A DNA stretch of 48,109 bases. Origin: Pseudomonadota bacterium. Lineage in GTDB: Bacteria > Pseudomonadota > Gammaproteobacteria > Pseudomonadales > Azotimanducaceae. Location of the stretch: assembly GCA_027624035.1 (NCBI GenBank), contig JAQBUI010000030.1, forward strand, positions 1 to 48,109, given 5' to 3'. Positions 35,880 through 45,583 of this stretch are shown here, in pieces. Within the stretch, counting starts at the first letter, position 1, and every line of letters begins with the position of its first letter. A program made the translations under genes and the position numbers. The notes under the pieces were generated by a model. The model saw only the letters and a program-made list of their open reading frames with translations. It had not been told where the DNA came from and searched no databases.

Positions 35880-37289
35880 ATGAATGAGCCTTTGCAGCGC
35901 GCGGTAGACCTCCTGCAACCAAGATCTTTACGCCACCTCAGCAGTTATCTGCAGGGCTTGGTACAAAATCGGCTGTGGCTGAAGGTGCTGATCGGCATGG
36001 CACTGGGCCTCAGTGTGGGTGTGGTGATCGGCCCGGCCGGTGGCCTGGTAGAGCCTGCCACGGGGGCCACCATCGGTAACTGGCTGGCGTTCCCGGGAAG
36101 GCTGTTTCTGGCAGCGATTCAAATGATCGTCGTGCCGCTGGTGGTCGCTTCAATTGTCCGCGGCCTCGCTGCCAGTGAGAATCTGGAACAACTGCGTGCA
36201 CTCGGGGTACGGGTGACCCTCTTTTTTGTCGTGACTACTGCGCTTGCTGCCGCCATCGGACTGTTTGTCGGCAATGTGATGGACCCCGGTCGAATGGTCA
36301 CGGGGTTGAAACCGGCCGAGCAACCGGTTGCTGTTGCCAGTGAACCAGGGGTGGCGGTGGGCATGACAAGTATTCCGGAGGTCCTGATAGATCTGTTGCC
36401 GGGTAACCCTCTGTCAGCCATGGTCGAAGGGGAAATGCTGCAGATCGTGGTGTTCTCGATCGTTCTCGGGGTGGCGCTGGTCTCCATGTCACCGACGCTG
36501 GCGCGCCCGATGCTTGAGCTGCTGGGTTCCCTGCAGGAAGTCTGTATGACCGTCGTCCGCTGGGCGATGCGCCTTGCGCCCTACGCGGTATTCGGGCTGA
36601 TGGCGCAACTGACCAGCAAAATCGGTCTGGGGGCAATTCTTGGCCTGGGCTTCTATGTCATCACGGTTGTCGTGGGCCTCGCCCTCATGATGGTCGTCTA
36701 TCTGATCATGTTGCGCCTGCTGGTCAGCGTTCGGCCTTTCAAGTTCCTGAGTGATACTCGCGACGTCCTTCTGCTGGCTTTTTCAACATCCAGTTCGGCA
36801 GCGGTGATGCCACTGTCTATCAAGACAGCGGAGGAAAAGCTCGGGGTACGGCCATCCATTACCCAGTTCGTGATTCCTCTGGGGGCGACGATCAACATGA
36901 ACGGGACGGCGCTTTATCAGAGCGTGGCGACGGTCTTTATTGCGGGTGTGTACGGCATTGATCTGTCGCTTGCCAGTATGGCGTTAGTGGTGGCGATGGC
37001 GGTGGGCGCCTCGATTGGCTCGCCAGCGACACCGGGTGTTGGCATCGTGATTCTGTCGATGGTGCTGGGCGCCGTGGGGATTCCGGCTGCGGGCGTGGCA
37101 CTGATCATGGGTGTGGACCGGATACTGGATATGTGCCGCACCGTCATCAATGTGACGGGTGACCTGGTGGCCTGCAGGTTGATGGAAAAATGGGTCGGCG
37201 GGCAGGGTGATGCGACAGTATCCATCGACCGTGAGGCCAGTCGAACCAGTGATGCGCAGATGGAGGAAACGGGTCCAGCGGGAACCTGA
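35880..37289 (+). CDS. Dicarboxylate/amino acid:cation symporter (DAACS family)
   Basis: A 469-residue membrane transporter of the GltP/DctA type, with about eight transmembrane helices and two re-entrant hairpins. The first hairpin serine-rich motif is FSTSSSAAVMP (normally SSSAT). TM7 has INMNGTALYQSV, where most relatives have NMDGT. TM8 reads MGVDRILDMCRTVINVTGD, keeping the Asp, Arg and Asn residues that bind acidic substrates. It would import glutamate, aspartate or C4-dicarboxylates with Na+ or H+. The Asn for Asp in NMDGT could change cation coupling. A C-terminal tail (about 30 residues) is polar. No neighbour explains its substrate. Confidence 0.93.
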   Translation: MNEPLQRAVDLLQPRSLRHLSSYLQGLVQNRLWLKVLIGMALGLSVGVVIGPAGGLVEPATGATIGNWLAFPGRLFLAAIQMIVVPLVVASIVRGLAASENLEQLRALGVRVTLFFVVTTALAAAIGLFVGNVMDPGRMVTGLKPAEQPVAVASEPGVAVGMTSIPEVLIDLLPGNPLSAMVEGEMLQIVVFSIVLGVALVSMSPTLARPMLELLGSLQEVCMTVVRWAMRLAPYAVFGLMAQLTSKIGLGAILGLGFYVITVVVGLALMMVVYLIMLRLLVSVRPFKFLSDTRDVLLLAFSTSSSAAVMPLSIKTAEEKLGVRPSITQFVIPLGATINMNGTALYQSVATVFIAGVYGIDLSLASMALVVAMAVGASIGSPATPGVGIVILSMVLGAVGIPAAGVALIMGVDRILDMCRTVINVTGDLVACRLMEKWVGGQGDATVSIDREASRTSDAQMEETGPAGT

Positions 37290-37351
37290 ACAGGCGAGGT
37301 CGTTCGGGGAGGTTTGTCCGCCGCCTGCACCCGGAGATCGACGCCCGGTGG

Positions 37352-38191
37352 TTACTCGAACAATGCTTCACGCCGCCAGGAGGACCACTGCGCCTGATAC
37401 TGCTTGTTGCGACCAAGGGAGGTCCCTGCATCAACGACCATGTTCTCTCCGGTGATGTGCTGGCTCTCATTGGTGGCGAGGAATATCGCGGCGTGACCGA
37501 TATCATCGGGCGTGCCAGCACGACGCAGTGGGATTTGTTCATCGTAGACCGCGGCCAGCCGGTCAACGGCTCTCTGGGTGTCTTCATCGGACATGTTTTC
37601 CTGGGCCGGGCCGAGGAAGATCGGCGTCATGACGCCGCCTGGTGAAATGCAGTTCAACCGGATTCGGTGTTCTCCCAATTCGATCGCAAGGCAGCGGGTC
37701 ATGTGAATGACGGCGGCCTTGCCGGCTGAGTAGAGCATCGATCCATAGCCTACACCAATCCCCGCGATGGAAGCGTTGTTGATGATGCTGCCGCCACCCT
37801 GGCGCTTCATCACCGGGACAACGTGCTTGATGCCGAGAAAGACAGACCCGGCCTGAAGATCCATGGCGGTCTGGAAGTCCTGAAAGGACAGCTCATCGAC
37901 CGGGTTGCCAGGTGAACCGGAACTGGCATTGTTAAACAGTGAGTCGACTCTTCCCCAGCGGTCCACCGCGGTCGCGATCATGGCTTCAACGTCTGCCTCA
38001 TTGGTCACATCAGTGCGGATAAAGTGAGCATTGGCGCCCAGTTTCTTCGAGAGTTCGTTGCCCTTGTCCTCCCGTCGTGCGGCCAGTAGCACCTTGGCCC
38101 CCTGTTCGATGAACATCTCTGCCGTGCGATATCCGATGCCGCTGGTCGCGCCGGTGATGATTGCCACGTGATTCTCGAGTCTGCCCGCCAT
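37352..38191 (-). CDS. Short-chain dehydrogenase/reductase (SDR)
   Basis: A 279-residue classical SDR. Cofactor loop TGATSGIGYRT, NNAS segment (here LFNNASSG), INNASIAG with the catalytic Ser, and YSAGK as the catalytic pair. ITGENMVVDAGTSLG is the typical end, followed by a 20-residue tail (RNKQYQAQWSSWRREALFE). The ribosome site CAGGAAAACC precedes the ATG. The substrate is unknown. It stands alone between the convergent symporter gene and the RND operon, whose last gene ends 142 bp upstream on the same strand. Confidence 0.93.
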   Translation of the reverse strand: MAGRLENHVAIITGATSGIGYRTAEMFIEQGAKVLLAARREDKGNELSKKLGANAHFIRTDVTNEADVEAMIATAVDRWGRVDSLFNNASSGSPGNPVDELSFQDFQTAMDLQAGSVFLGIKHVVPVMKRQGGGSIINNASIAGIGVGYGSMLYSAGKAAVIHMTRCLAIELGEHRIRLNCISPGGVMTPIFLGPAQENMSDEDTQRAVDRLAAVYDEQIPLRRAGTPDDIGHAAIFLATNESQHITGENMVVDAGTSLGRNKQYQAQWSSWRREALFE

Positions 38192-38333
38192 CGGTTTTCC
38201 TGATCAGTTGATTCGCTGTGATGGCCAGAGTGTATCATCCAACGATCACGAGTTGCTGGGGTCAGTTCCTGCAAGGAGTCCCGTATTCAGGTAGTGGCTG
38301 GCGACAGCGTGGGACTCGTGCCGTGAATCGCCG

Positions 38334-41300
38334 CTAGGCTTCGGACCGTGGCAGGGCGACCGTCGGGGTGCTGGTGCCGATCAGTCGCTTCAGGTCTTCG
38401 AGCATCATGTACAGGCTGGGGATCAGCACCAGGGTGATCAGGGTGGCGAAGACAATCCCAAACCCGAGCGAGATTGCCATGGGGATGACCACCTGGGCGG
38501 GAAGGCTCGTTTCCGTCAGGATCGGCAGCAGCCCGAAGAAGGTCGTCAGCGACGTTAACATGATTGCTCGAAAGCGCTCCCGTCCCGCCTGGACTACGGC
38601 CTCGTGTAGCGGCACGCCCGCTGCAAGTGACTTGTTGATGAAGTCCACCAGAATAATACTGTCGTTCACCACAACCCCGGCCAGTGCCACCAGCCCGAAC
38701 ATAGAAACCGCGCTGAACGGGATGCCGATCAGCACGTGCCCAATCAGCGCCCCAATCATGCCAAATGGAATGACCCCCATGATAATCAGAGGCTGCATAT
38801 AGGACCGAAGCGGTATGGCCATCAGGGCGTAGACAGCAAACAGCCCCAGCAGCCCACCGTAGATCAGGTAGTCTTTGAGTTCGTCCTCAAGCTCTGCCCG
38901 CTCGCCGCGTTGCAGTCTCACGCCTGGAAAACGCTGGTCCAGGTCCCGCTGGAAGTTGGCGCTGATGTCCTGCCAGATCTTTGCCGGGTCTGCCACGTCC
39001 CCATCCAGGTTCGCCGAGACTTCAACCGTCCGATTCCCGGATACGCGCCTGATGGCGGAGGGGCTGGTATGCTCTTCGAGTTCCGCAACCGAGGTAAACG
39101 GGACCCGTTCGCCGTCCGGAACCACGATCAGCATGTTCTCGAGGTTGCCAAGCGACTCGCGTTCATCTTTTGGATATCGCACCATCACACGTACGTCCTC
39201 ACCGTCCCGCTGAATGCGCTGTGCTTCGACGCCATAGAATGCGGCACGAACCTGGCTCGCGAGGTCCCGCAGTGTTAACCCCAGTGTCTCACCGGATGGC
39301 TGGATATTGATCTTGAATTCCGGGATGGAACCGACCGAAGAATTCTGTACTTCATACACCCCATCATATTCACGCAGCCTCATCTGCAGGAATTTGGAGG
39401 CCTCTTTGAGTTGCTCGACGTTGCTGCCAACCAGGCGAAAGCTGATGTCGCCGCTGTCACCGGACGAACTCTGCATGCCCCGGAATTCGAGCCGCTTGGT
39501 GCCCGCAATCTCTCCTACGGCCCCACGCCATTGGTTTGCAATGACCTCGGGATTTACGTGTCTGGCCGTAAAGAGGTCCACCATGATGTCGCCATTTGCA
39601 CCGTTGGTGAAGGCCATGTAGTTGCGCAGGAACTGCCTGTCATCATCCTGGGACTCGTTCAGTGCCACCAGATGATCAGCCACTTCCTGGACGACCCGTA
39701 CGGTCTGCTCCGAAGAAGTCCCTTCCACCAGTTCGATCCTTGCCTGAACGAATCCTGGACTCAAACTTGGGAATATCTGGGTCTTGACGTACGGCCCCGC
39801 CACGAAGCCAATGGCAAGAATCAGCATGGCGATAAATATGGCACTGGTGATGTAGCGGTTCGAGATGGCTCGCTGCAGCAGCGGTACATAAACGTGGTCA
39901 ACGAAAGCCTTCAGTTTGTTGGCGAAGGTCTCCTGGAACCTGCGAATGATTCCGGCTGTTGCCGGGTCGTAGGGAGGCTGCGGGGTCATGCTCGCGAGGT
40001 GTGCAGGCAGGATCAGCTTCGACTCCACAATCGAGAAAATCAGACATAGGATCACCACCCAGCCGATCGACGCCGGTACTACACCAAAAGACCCCGGTAC
40101 AAAGAGCATCGGACCGAACGTGGCGATGGTGGTCAGTACGCCAAAGGTGGCAGGCACGGCGACACGTTTGGCACCCAGAATGATACTGTCGATGCTGTGT
40201 CCGCTTCGCTCGACGGTGGCCTGGGCGCTCTCGCCGATGATGATGGCATCATCCACGACGATACCCAGCACCAGAATAAAGCCGAACATGCTAAACATGT
40301 TGATGGAACCACCTACGGAGGGCAGCAGCGCAAAGGCACCCAGAAATGCGATCGGCATGCCCAGCATCACCCAGAAGGCCAGCTTGACTCGCAGAAACAG
40401 GCCCAGGACCAACAGCACGAGGCCAATCCCCATCGCCATATTGGTCAGCATCATGTTGATGGTGGCGTTGAGGTATCTGGTGCTGTCCATCCAGGCCTCT
40501 ACGAAAATCCCCTCTGGAAGGCTCACCTGTTTGCGCTTGATGTAGTCCTGCACTTCCTCGGTAATCTGGATCTGGTTCTGGTCAGCCACGGCGGATACCG
40601 AGATACCGACGCTCGGATTGCCATTGAACAGCGAGAAGAACTTCGACTCGATGAAGCCATCGCGTATGGTGGCGACGTCCTTGAGGGTGATGCGGGTGCC
40701 ATCGGCTTCCGTGAACAGCACCAGATCTTCAAAATCTGTCTGCTGGTATGCCTGGCCCTGGGTGCGCAGCAGAATGTCGCCTGCATCGGTCTGGATCGTC
40801 CCCGCGCCCAGGTCGACCGATGAATTGCGGATCGCCTGGGCGACCTGGTTCAGGGTCAGTCCGTACTGAAACAACCTCGCTTCCTCAACCTCAATGGCGA
40901 TCTCATAGGGCCGCGCACCCCGGATTTCTGCCTTGGTGACATTGGGAAGGTTCAATATCTCATCCCTGACTTCCACTGCCAGCTGTTTCATGCCCCGTTC
41001 GCCCAGGTTGCCGTATACCTGGACATTGATGGCAGTCATGGACTTGAAGCTGCGGGCGATGTTTGGGCGCTCGATTTCTGCCGGTAGTGATGCGATGCGA
41101 TCCACGGCGAGCTTGACCTCATCAAACACCACCTGGATGTCATAGCTCGAATCAATCGTCAGGTTGACGCTGCCGTTACCCTCCCGGGCGATAGAGAACA
41201 TGGACTCGATGCCTTCTACGGTTTCTACCGCCTCTTCCAGGCGCTGAACGACACTGGTTTCGACTTCCTGTGGCGCCGCGCCAGGGTAGGACACGCTGAT

Positions 41301-41456
41301 GGAGATGGTGTCGGATTCGAGATCCGGGTTGAGCTGGGTACGCATGTTGAAGGCCGCGACCAGCCCGGAGATGACGATCACCAGCATCAACAGGTTGGCG
41401 GCCACGTGATTCCGTGCGAACCATGAAATGATGCCGGAATTGGGATCATGGATCAT
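38334..41456 (-). CDS. RND efflux transporter, permease subunit (AcrB-like, HAE1/HME type)
   Basis: A 1040-residue inner-membrane pump with twelve expected transmembrane helices and two large periplasmic loops. TM1 begins FARNHVAANLLMLVIVISG. TM4 carries the proton-relay Asp pair in LGIVVDDAIIIGES. The second half shows SAVSMFGLVALAGVVVNDSIILVDFINK and the conserved GxxLTT-like MLTSLTTFFGLLPIL. It exports toxic compounds out of the periplasm or inner leaflet with proton influx, together with the adaptor encoded just upstream and an outer-membrane TolC-like protein that is not in the window. Its ATG overlaps the adaptor stop by four bases (ATGA). It is more similar in feel to the MexW/BepE branch than to AcrB itself. 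Confidence 0.95.
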   Translation of the reverse strand: MIHDPNSGIISWFARNHVAANLLMLVIVISGLVAAFNMRTQLNPDLESDTISISVSYPGAAPQEVETSVVQRLEEAVETVEGIESMFSIAREGNGSVNLTIDSSYDIQVVFDEVKLAVDRIASLPAEIERPNIARSFKSMTAINVQVYGNLGERGMKQLAVEVRDEILNLPNVTKAEIRGARPYEIAIEVEEARLFQYGLTLNQVAQAIRNSSVDLGAGTIQTDAGDILLRTQGQAYQQTDFEDLVLFTEADGTRITLKDVATIRDGFIESKFFSLFNGNPSVGISVSAVADQNQIQITEEVQDYIKRKQVSLPEGIFVEAWMDSTRYLNATINMMLTNMAMGIGLVLLVLGLFLRVKLAFWVMLGMPIAFLGAFALLPSVGGSINMFSMFGFILVLGIVVDDAIIIGESAQATVERSGHSIDSIILGAKRVAVPATFGVLTTIATFGPMLFVPGSFGVVPASIGWVVILCLIFSIVESKLILPAHLASMTPQPPYDPATAGIIRRFQETFANKLKAFVDHVYVPLLQRAISNRYITSAIFIAMLILAIGFVAGPYVKTQIFPSLSPGFVQARIELVEGTSSEQTVRVVQEVADHLVALNESQDDDRQFLRNYMAFTNGANGDIMVDLFTARHVNPEVIANQWRGAVGEIAGTKRLEFRGMQSSSGDSGDISFRLVGSNVEQLKEASKFLQMRLREYDGVYEVQNSSVGSIPEFKINIQPSGETLGLTLRDLASQVRAAFYGVEAQRIQRDGEDVRVMVRYPKDERESLGNLENMLIVVPDGERVPFTSVAELEEHTSPSAIRRVSGNRTVEVSANLDGDVADPAKIWQDISANFQRDLDQRFPGVRLQRGERAELEDELKDYLIYGGLLGLFAVYALMAIPLRSYMQPLIIMGVIPFGMIGALIGHVLIGIPFSAVSMFGLVALAGVVVNDSIILVDFINKSLAAGVPLHEAVVQAGRERFRAIMLTSLTTFFGLLPILTETSLPAQVVIPMAISLGFGIVFATLITLVLIPSLYMMLEDLKRLIGTSTPTVALPRSEA

Positions 41457-42664
41457 GGTTCGAGGCCCGCTACTGGTTCCTCGCCAATCACCTTGACCAC
41501 GGTACCCGGCAGCGGGTTATCGAGATTGGTCAGGCATACCTGGGTATTGGGTTCGATGCCGGCGGCCACGTAGATGTATCGCTCGTCCTTGCGCAACAGT
41601 TCAACCTGCCGTGGCACAAGCCGGTTTTCCTCGCCGATGGTCCAGACCATGTCGTCCTGCTTGAGGACGCTGCGCGGCAGCAGGATGAGGTCGTCACGCC
41701 GGATGCCCTGAATACGGGCATTGACGAACGTGCCAACCCGCAGCGGGTAATCCCAGCGATGACCCGTCCGGTTATAGGGGTCGACGACCCGTGCAACGAC
41801 GTGCAGCACCCGGCTGCGGTCATCAAAGACCCCTTCGGTGCGAACGATGGTGCCGGACCATTGGCGGGTCTGGCCGCCAATTTCGGCCGTCAGTACGACG
41901 TCAGGCTGTGACTCAAGGTCAAGGAAAGGCAACTCCCGATCTGACAGCGGTAGACGAACCTCTGCATGGTCGACGGCGAATATCTGCGCAATCTGGGTCC
42001 CTGAACCCACGAACTGTCCGAGATCAGCGATCTTGTTTCGGATCATACCGTCGTAGGGTGCCCGAATCACGGTTCGTGCCATGTCGCCCTGTCGCTTGGC
42101 GAGGTCTGCCTCGGCGGATTTCAGGCTGGAGCGGGCGGCCTCCAGTTGAGGTTCCCGTAGCGCCAGCGAGGTGGGGGTCCCTTCCCGGCGCAGCTTCTCC
42201 CAGTCTGCCTGGGCATACTCGGCCAGCCCCTTTTCCTGAACATAGGCGGACCTGGCTGCATCAACGCCGGCTTCCGCCCGGCGGAGTTCCGCCTGATAGT
42301 TGCGCGGGTCGATTCGCACCAGAACGTCGCCCTTGTTGAAAAACCCACCGGAAACGAAACTCGGCGAAACTTCAATCACCTGTCCGGAGACCTCGGAGAC
42401 CAGCGTCGTTTCGGTTCTGGGCTTTACCGCGCCCTGGGCCAGGACATCCAGGTCAACATCGCTCAGCTGGGCCGCAACCGCGTTCACCAGCAGTATCGGG
42501 GGTTCGGGATGACGTTGGGCAGGCGCAGGCTGCTGCATCACCATCCAGATCGCGGCAGCAGCGGCGACGGCGACGATGATAGCGGGGATGGTCAGTGTTT
42601 TTGTCAATGGGATCTTGTTGAATGTCTGAAAAGTGGAAGTGGGGTCCGTTACGACCGGTTTCAA
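41453..42664 (-). CDS. RND efflux periplasmic adaptor subunit
   Basis: A 403-residue membrane-fusion protein. One N-terminal anchor (about 25-45: LTIPAIIVAVAAAAAIWMVM) is followed by the first half-lipoyl motif (VSEVSGQVIEVSPSFVSGGFFNKGDVLVRIDPRNYQ), a helical hairpin (about 105-175), the second half-lipoyl (TVIRAPYDGMIRNKIADLGQFV) and beta-barrel domains. It links the pump to an outer-membrane channel. The start is a TTG at 42664; no strong ribosome site is seen, and a shorter start cannot be excluded. It is the first gene of a two-gene operon with the pump. There is no regulator gene next to it. Confidence 0.93.
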   Translation of the reverse strand: MKPVVTDPTSTFQTFNKIPLTKTLTIPAIIVAVAAAAAIWMVMQQPAPAQRHPEPPILLVNAVAAQLSDVDLDVLAQGAVKPRTETTLVSEVSGQVIEVSPSFVSGGFFNKGDVLVRIDPRNYQAELRRAEAGVDAARSAYVQEKGLAEYAQADWEKLRREGTPTSLALREPQLEAARSSLKSAEADLAKRQGDMARTVIRAPYDGMIRNKIADLGQFVGSGTQIAQIFAVDHAEVRLPLSDRELPFLDLESQPDVVLTAEIGGQTRQWSGTIVRTEGVFDDRSRVLHVVARVVDPYNRTGHRWDYPLRVGTFVNARIQGIRRDDLILLPRSVLKQDDMVWTIGEENRLVPRQVELLRKDERYIYVAAGIEPNTQVCLTNLDNPLPGTVVKVIGEEPVAGLEP

Positions 42665-43053
42665 TGTCAGGATGTCCGGAAGGTGTCAGGACACCGGGTC
42701 AATCGTGCTGGAGTCCCGCAATACCGGCGCCGTTTCCCAGGCTGACGATGACAGGGAGTCGGCATACCAGACGGATGAGACCTGACAGATGACCTATGAC
42801 CGTGGCAGGGAGTAGCGCAAGGAAGCGACGTCTTTTTACGTGATATGACGGTGGTCCGCAAGACGGATCCACGACCAAGCCACGCCATTTCACCCAAATC
42901 GACATGCTATCCGGTGAGTCCAAATGATTCCTTCCTCCCTGGGATCGGGCAGACCAGTGCGATCGCCGAGCCAGCTCGCCCAGCCCGGAGGGTAGCGTCA
43001 CCCGCGGGGTTTCAGTACACTGGCGCATCGAAAACAGAGAGCTGGAGAATCCC
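42665..43053. other. Intergenic region between RND operon and amidohydrolase gene
   Basis: This space of 389 bases lies between divergent genes. All open frames in it are short and have no support. It must hold the promoter of the RND operon, which was not identified, and that of the amidohydrolase gene (see the candidate at 43016). No repeat or clear operator was found. Confidence 0.5.
43016..43021 (+). promoter_or_regulatory. Candidate -10 element of the amidohydrolase gene
   Basis: TACACT followed by GGCGC lies 32 bases before the ATG at 43054 and is the same hexamer as before jetA. The expected -35 position (TAGCGT, 17 bp upstream) is a poor match, so this is tentative. The ribosome site GGAGA lies 9 bases before the start codon. 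Confidence 0.3.
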
Positions 43054-44781
43054 ATGCCACATGATCTAGTCATCCGCGGTGGTCAGATTGTCGACGGAAC
43101 CGGTGCCGAGCCCTTTATCGGTGACCTCGCGATCGACAACAATGTGATTACTGTTGTCGGCAAAGTGACAGACAAAGGAGCCCGGGAAATCGATGCGACC
43201 GGTTATCTGGTCACCCCCGGTTTCATCGATGCGCACACTCATCTGGATGCACAGATTGCCTGGGATCCTATGGTCACACCGTCCACCCAGCATGGCGTGA
43301 CGACAGTGCTGCTCGGTAACTGCGGCGTGACGTTCGCACCCTGTAGGCCTGAACACCGGGAACTGCTCGCCGGCATGATGGAAACCGTGGAGGACATCCC
43401 CAAGCACGCCATCATGTCCGGGCTCCCCTGGGATTGGGACCAGTATGGCGACTATCTGGAATCTCTGGAGCGCAGCAAGCCGGCCGTGAACGTGGTGGGC
43501 CTGGTCGGACATTGTGCCGTTCGCTACTACGTCATGGGCGACCGGGCCGTGGACGAGTTGGCGACAGACGAAGAAATTGAACAGATGGCAGACCTGGTCA
43601 AAAAGGCTCTGGATGCCGGTGCCGTGGGTTTTTCCACGTCGCGGGTAGAAGGTCACAGAATTCCCGATGGACGGCCAGTGCCGGGTACCTTCTCATCGGA
43701 AGAGGAATTGTGCCGGTTTGCCGAGGTGGTCCGTGATTCAGGCGGCGGGCTGGTGCAGACCGTGCTGGGAATCGAAGGTGATCTGGTCAATGACACGGAT
43801 CGGATCACTAACCTGCTGCGCAAGATCGCTTCCGTTGGTGGCAATCGTTTGATGACCAATACGTCCGTGGCCATTGGCTGGCCCCGCCGTGACGGTGCCA
43901 ACGATGGCAAGGTGCTGACGCAGCGATTTGCGGACATGGCGGCGGACGGCTTTGATGTGACCGGCGGATGCATTCCAAGGGGTTCCGGTTATCTGTTTGG
44001 CTTTTGTAACGAACTGCCCATTCGCACGCCCGCGTGGAACACGCTGCGCGAGAAAGATTTTGAGGGCCGGGTCGCGGCGATCAACGATGCTGAGTTCTAT
44101 GACCAGCTGATCAGCGAGGCACGGGAGGTGCTTGACGAGCATAAGCCCGAAGGCGGCGCGCTGAATCGGCCCAAAGCGGTGTTCTGGCTCGGTGATGGCC
44201 CTCATCCTGATTGGGCCGCCGGAAACGACAAGAGCCTTCACGGACTGGCCCAGGCCGCCGGCGAGCATGTGATCGAAACTTTCCTGCGGATCTGCAAACA
44301 GACACAAGGCAAGGCGATTTTCGTGCTGCGGGTGTTCAATGGCGATCTCAATGCGCTCACGGACTGGATGAAGAGCGATCACTGCCTGCCGGGCCTCGGC
44401 GATGCCGGAGCCCATGTGGGGCAGGTGATGGACGCGACCTGGGCCACCCATGTGCTGGGCTACTGGACCCGGGATGCTGGTGTTTACACCCTGCCGGATG
44501 GGATCCGTCGCATGACGTCCGAACCGGCGCGGGTACTCGGGATCAAGGATCGCGGTACTCTGGAAGTAGGCAAGCGGGCGGACATCAATGTGATCGATTA
44601 TGAAAAGGTCGGCCAGTACCAGCCCGAATATGTTCATGACTTCCCGAACGGTGCCGGACGCTATACCCAGCCCGGATGTGGCTTTCGCGCCACCATCTGC
44701 AATGGTGAGATCGTCCTGGAAAACGACAAACACACTGGTGCTCGTCCCGGCAGAATCATCAGGCATGGCGTAGCCAGCTAG
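43054..44781 (+). CDS. N-acyl-D-amino-acid deacylase-like amidohydrolase
   Basis: A 575-residue amidohydrolase-superfamily protein of the D-aminoacylase group. It begins with the small beta-domain (DLVIRGGQIVDGTGAEPFIGD), then PGFIDAHTHLDAQ with the HxH metal ligands, and GNCGVTFAPCRP with the Cys that binds zinc in D-aminoacylase. VGHCAVRYYVMG, AGAVGFSTSRV and LGDAGAHVGQVMD, which carries the catalytic Asp, follow. The last part returns to the small domain (PARVLGIKDRGTLEVGKRADINVIDY). It would release a carboxylic acid from an N-acyl amino acid or similar amide; many relatives have other substrates. The ribosome site CTGGAGAATCCC precedes the ATG. It may pair with the GST downstream, but 157 bp separate them. 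Confidence 0.9.
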   Translation: MPHDLVIRGGQIVDGTGAEPFIGDLAIDNNVITVVGKVTDKGAREIDATGYLVTPGFIDAHTHLDAQIAWDPMVTPSTQHGVTTVLLGNCGVTFAPCRPEHRELLAGMMETVEDIPKHAIMSGLPWDWDQYGDYLESLERSKPAVNVVGLVGHCAVRYYVMGDRAVDELATDEEIEQMADLVKKALDAGAVGFSTSRVEGHRIPDGRPVPGTFSSEEELCRFAEVVRDSGGGLVQTVLGIEGDLVNDTDRITNLLRKIASVGGNRLMTNTSVAIGWPRRDGANDGKVLTQRFADMAADGFDVTGGCIPRGSGYLFGFCNELPIRTPAWNTLREKDFEGRVAAINDAEFYDQLISEAREVLDEHKPEGGALNRPKAVFWLGDGPHPDWAAGNDKSLHGLAQAAGEHVIETFLRICKQTQGKAIFVLRVFNGDLNALTDWMKSDHCLPGLGDAGAHVGQVMDATWATHVLGYWTRDAGVYTLPDGIRRMTSEPARVLGIKDRGTLEVGKRADINVIDYEKVGQYQPEYVHDFPNGAGRYTQPGCGFRATICNGEIVLENDKHTGARPGRIIRHGVAS

Positions 44782-44793
44782 GGGTTTCTGGCA

Positions 44794-44838
44794 AGACAGG
44801 GTAGAGCACCCGTTCTTCACGACAAGGGCGCTCTGTCT
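44794..44838 (+). terminator. Imperfect hairpin after the amidohydrolase gene
   Basis: AGACAG...GAGC...CCC (44794-44812) can pair with GGG...GCTC...CTGTCT (44826-44838) with small bulges. There is no T-run after it, so if it stops transcription it would need another factor. It lies 13 bases after the stop codon of the amidohydrolase gene. Confidence 0.3.
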
Positions 44839-44938
44839 CGCGGGGCTCTCTATCGATTCATATGCATTTATTAATGTGATTTGAAAAGCGCCCGTCTGCG
44901 TTTGCAGGTTCATTCGGCTCAAGTTCCACGGGAGAAAC

Positions 44939-45559
44939 ATGTTGCTAAAACTACACGGCATGCAGATGAGTAACTATTACTCTATCGCCAAGACGGTCTT
45001 GTTGGAGAAAGAGATGGACTTCGAGGAAGTCCATCAGATGCCGGGACGCGATGAAGACTGGCTGGCGAGAAGCCCTATGGGCAAGGTGCCCAGTCTGGAA
45101 ACGGCTGATGGTCCCCTCGCGGAAACCATGGCAATTGTCGATTACCTTGAAGAGATTCAACCGGAACCCAGCATTCTGCCGGGCACTGCCTATGAGCGTG
45201 CCAGGGCCCGCCAGATTGCACACCACTGCATCTACTACATTGATCTTGCTGCACGACCTGGCCTGCCAGCGGCGGCATTTGGCGCACCAAGAGACGAGGC
45301 GGTCATCAAGACGATTGGCAAGATGACACCCAGGGGTATGAAATCGCTAGGTCGGCTCGCCTCGTTCGATCCCTGGATAGGCGGTAGTACATTCACGCTG
45401 GCAGATATCGTTGCGGCCAACACCATTCCCCTGGCCGCTATGGTGATGCAGACTTTATGCAATATGGATCTCATGGCAGAACTACCGGCTGTTGGTGAGT
45501 GGATGGGTCGCGTAGCAGAGCGAGACTCGTCGAAGAAGGTTGCGGCCGACAAGGGGTAG
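44939..45559 (+). CDS. Glutathione S-transferase family protein
   Basis: A 206-residue GST. An N-terminal thioredoxin-like domain (about 1-75: LKLHGMQMSNYYSIAKTVLLEKEMDFEEV, then MGKVPSLETADGPLAETMAIVDYLEE with the cis-Pro and the glutathione-binding E/S-T position) is followed by the helical C-terminal domain with FTLADIVAANTIPLAAM. The catalytic residue near the N-terminus is likely Ser or Tyr in SNYYSIAK; which is not certain. GGGAGAAAC precedes the ATG. Substrate class is unknown. Context (amidohydrolase upstream, small ORF downstream) gives no clear hint. Confidence 0.9.
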   Translation: MLLKLHGMQMSNYYSIAKTVLLEKEMDFEEVHQMPGRDEDWLARSPMGKVPSLETADGPLAETMAIVDYLEEIQPEPSILPGTAYERARARQIAHHCIYYIDLAARPGLPAAAFGAPRDEAVIKTIGKMTPRGMKSLGRLASFDPWIGGSTFTLADIVAANTIPLAAMVMQTLCNMDLMAELPAVGEWMGRVAERDSSKKVAADKG

Positions 45560-45583
45560 CTGCAGTTTAGGAAACAATCCACA

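Noticed and set aside
43738-44961. Long minus-strand open frame opposite the amidohydrolase
   Set aside because: It is a shadow of the amidohydrolase gene, with no recognisable domain.
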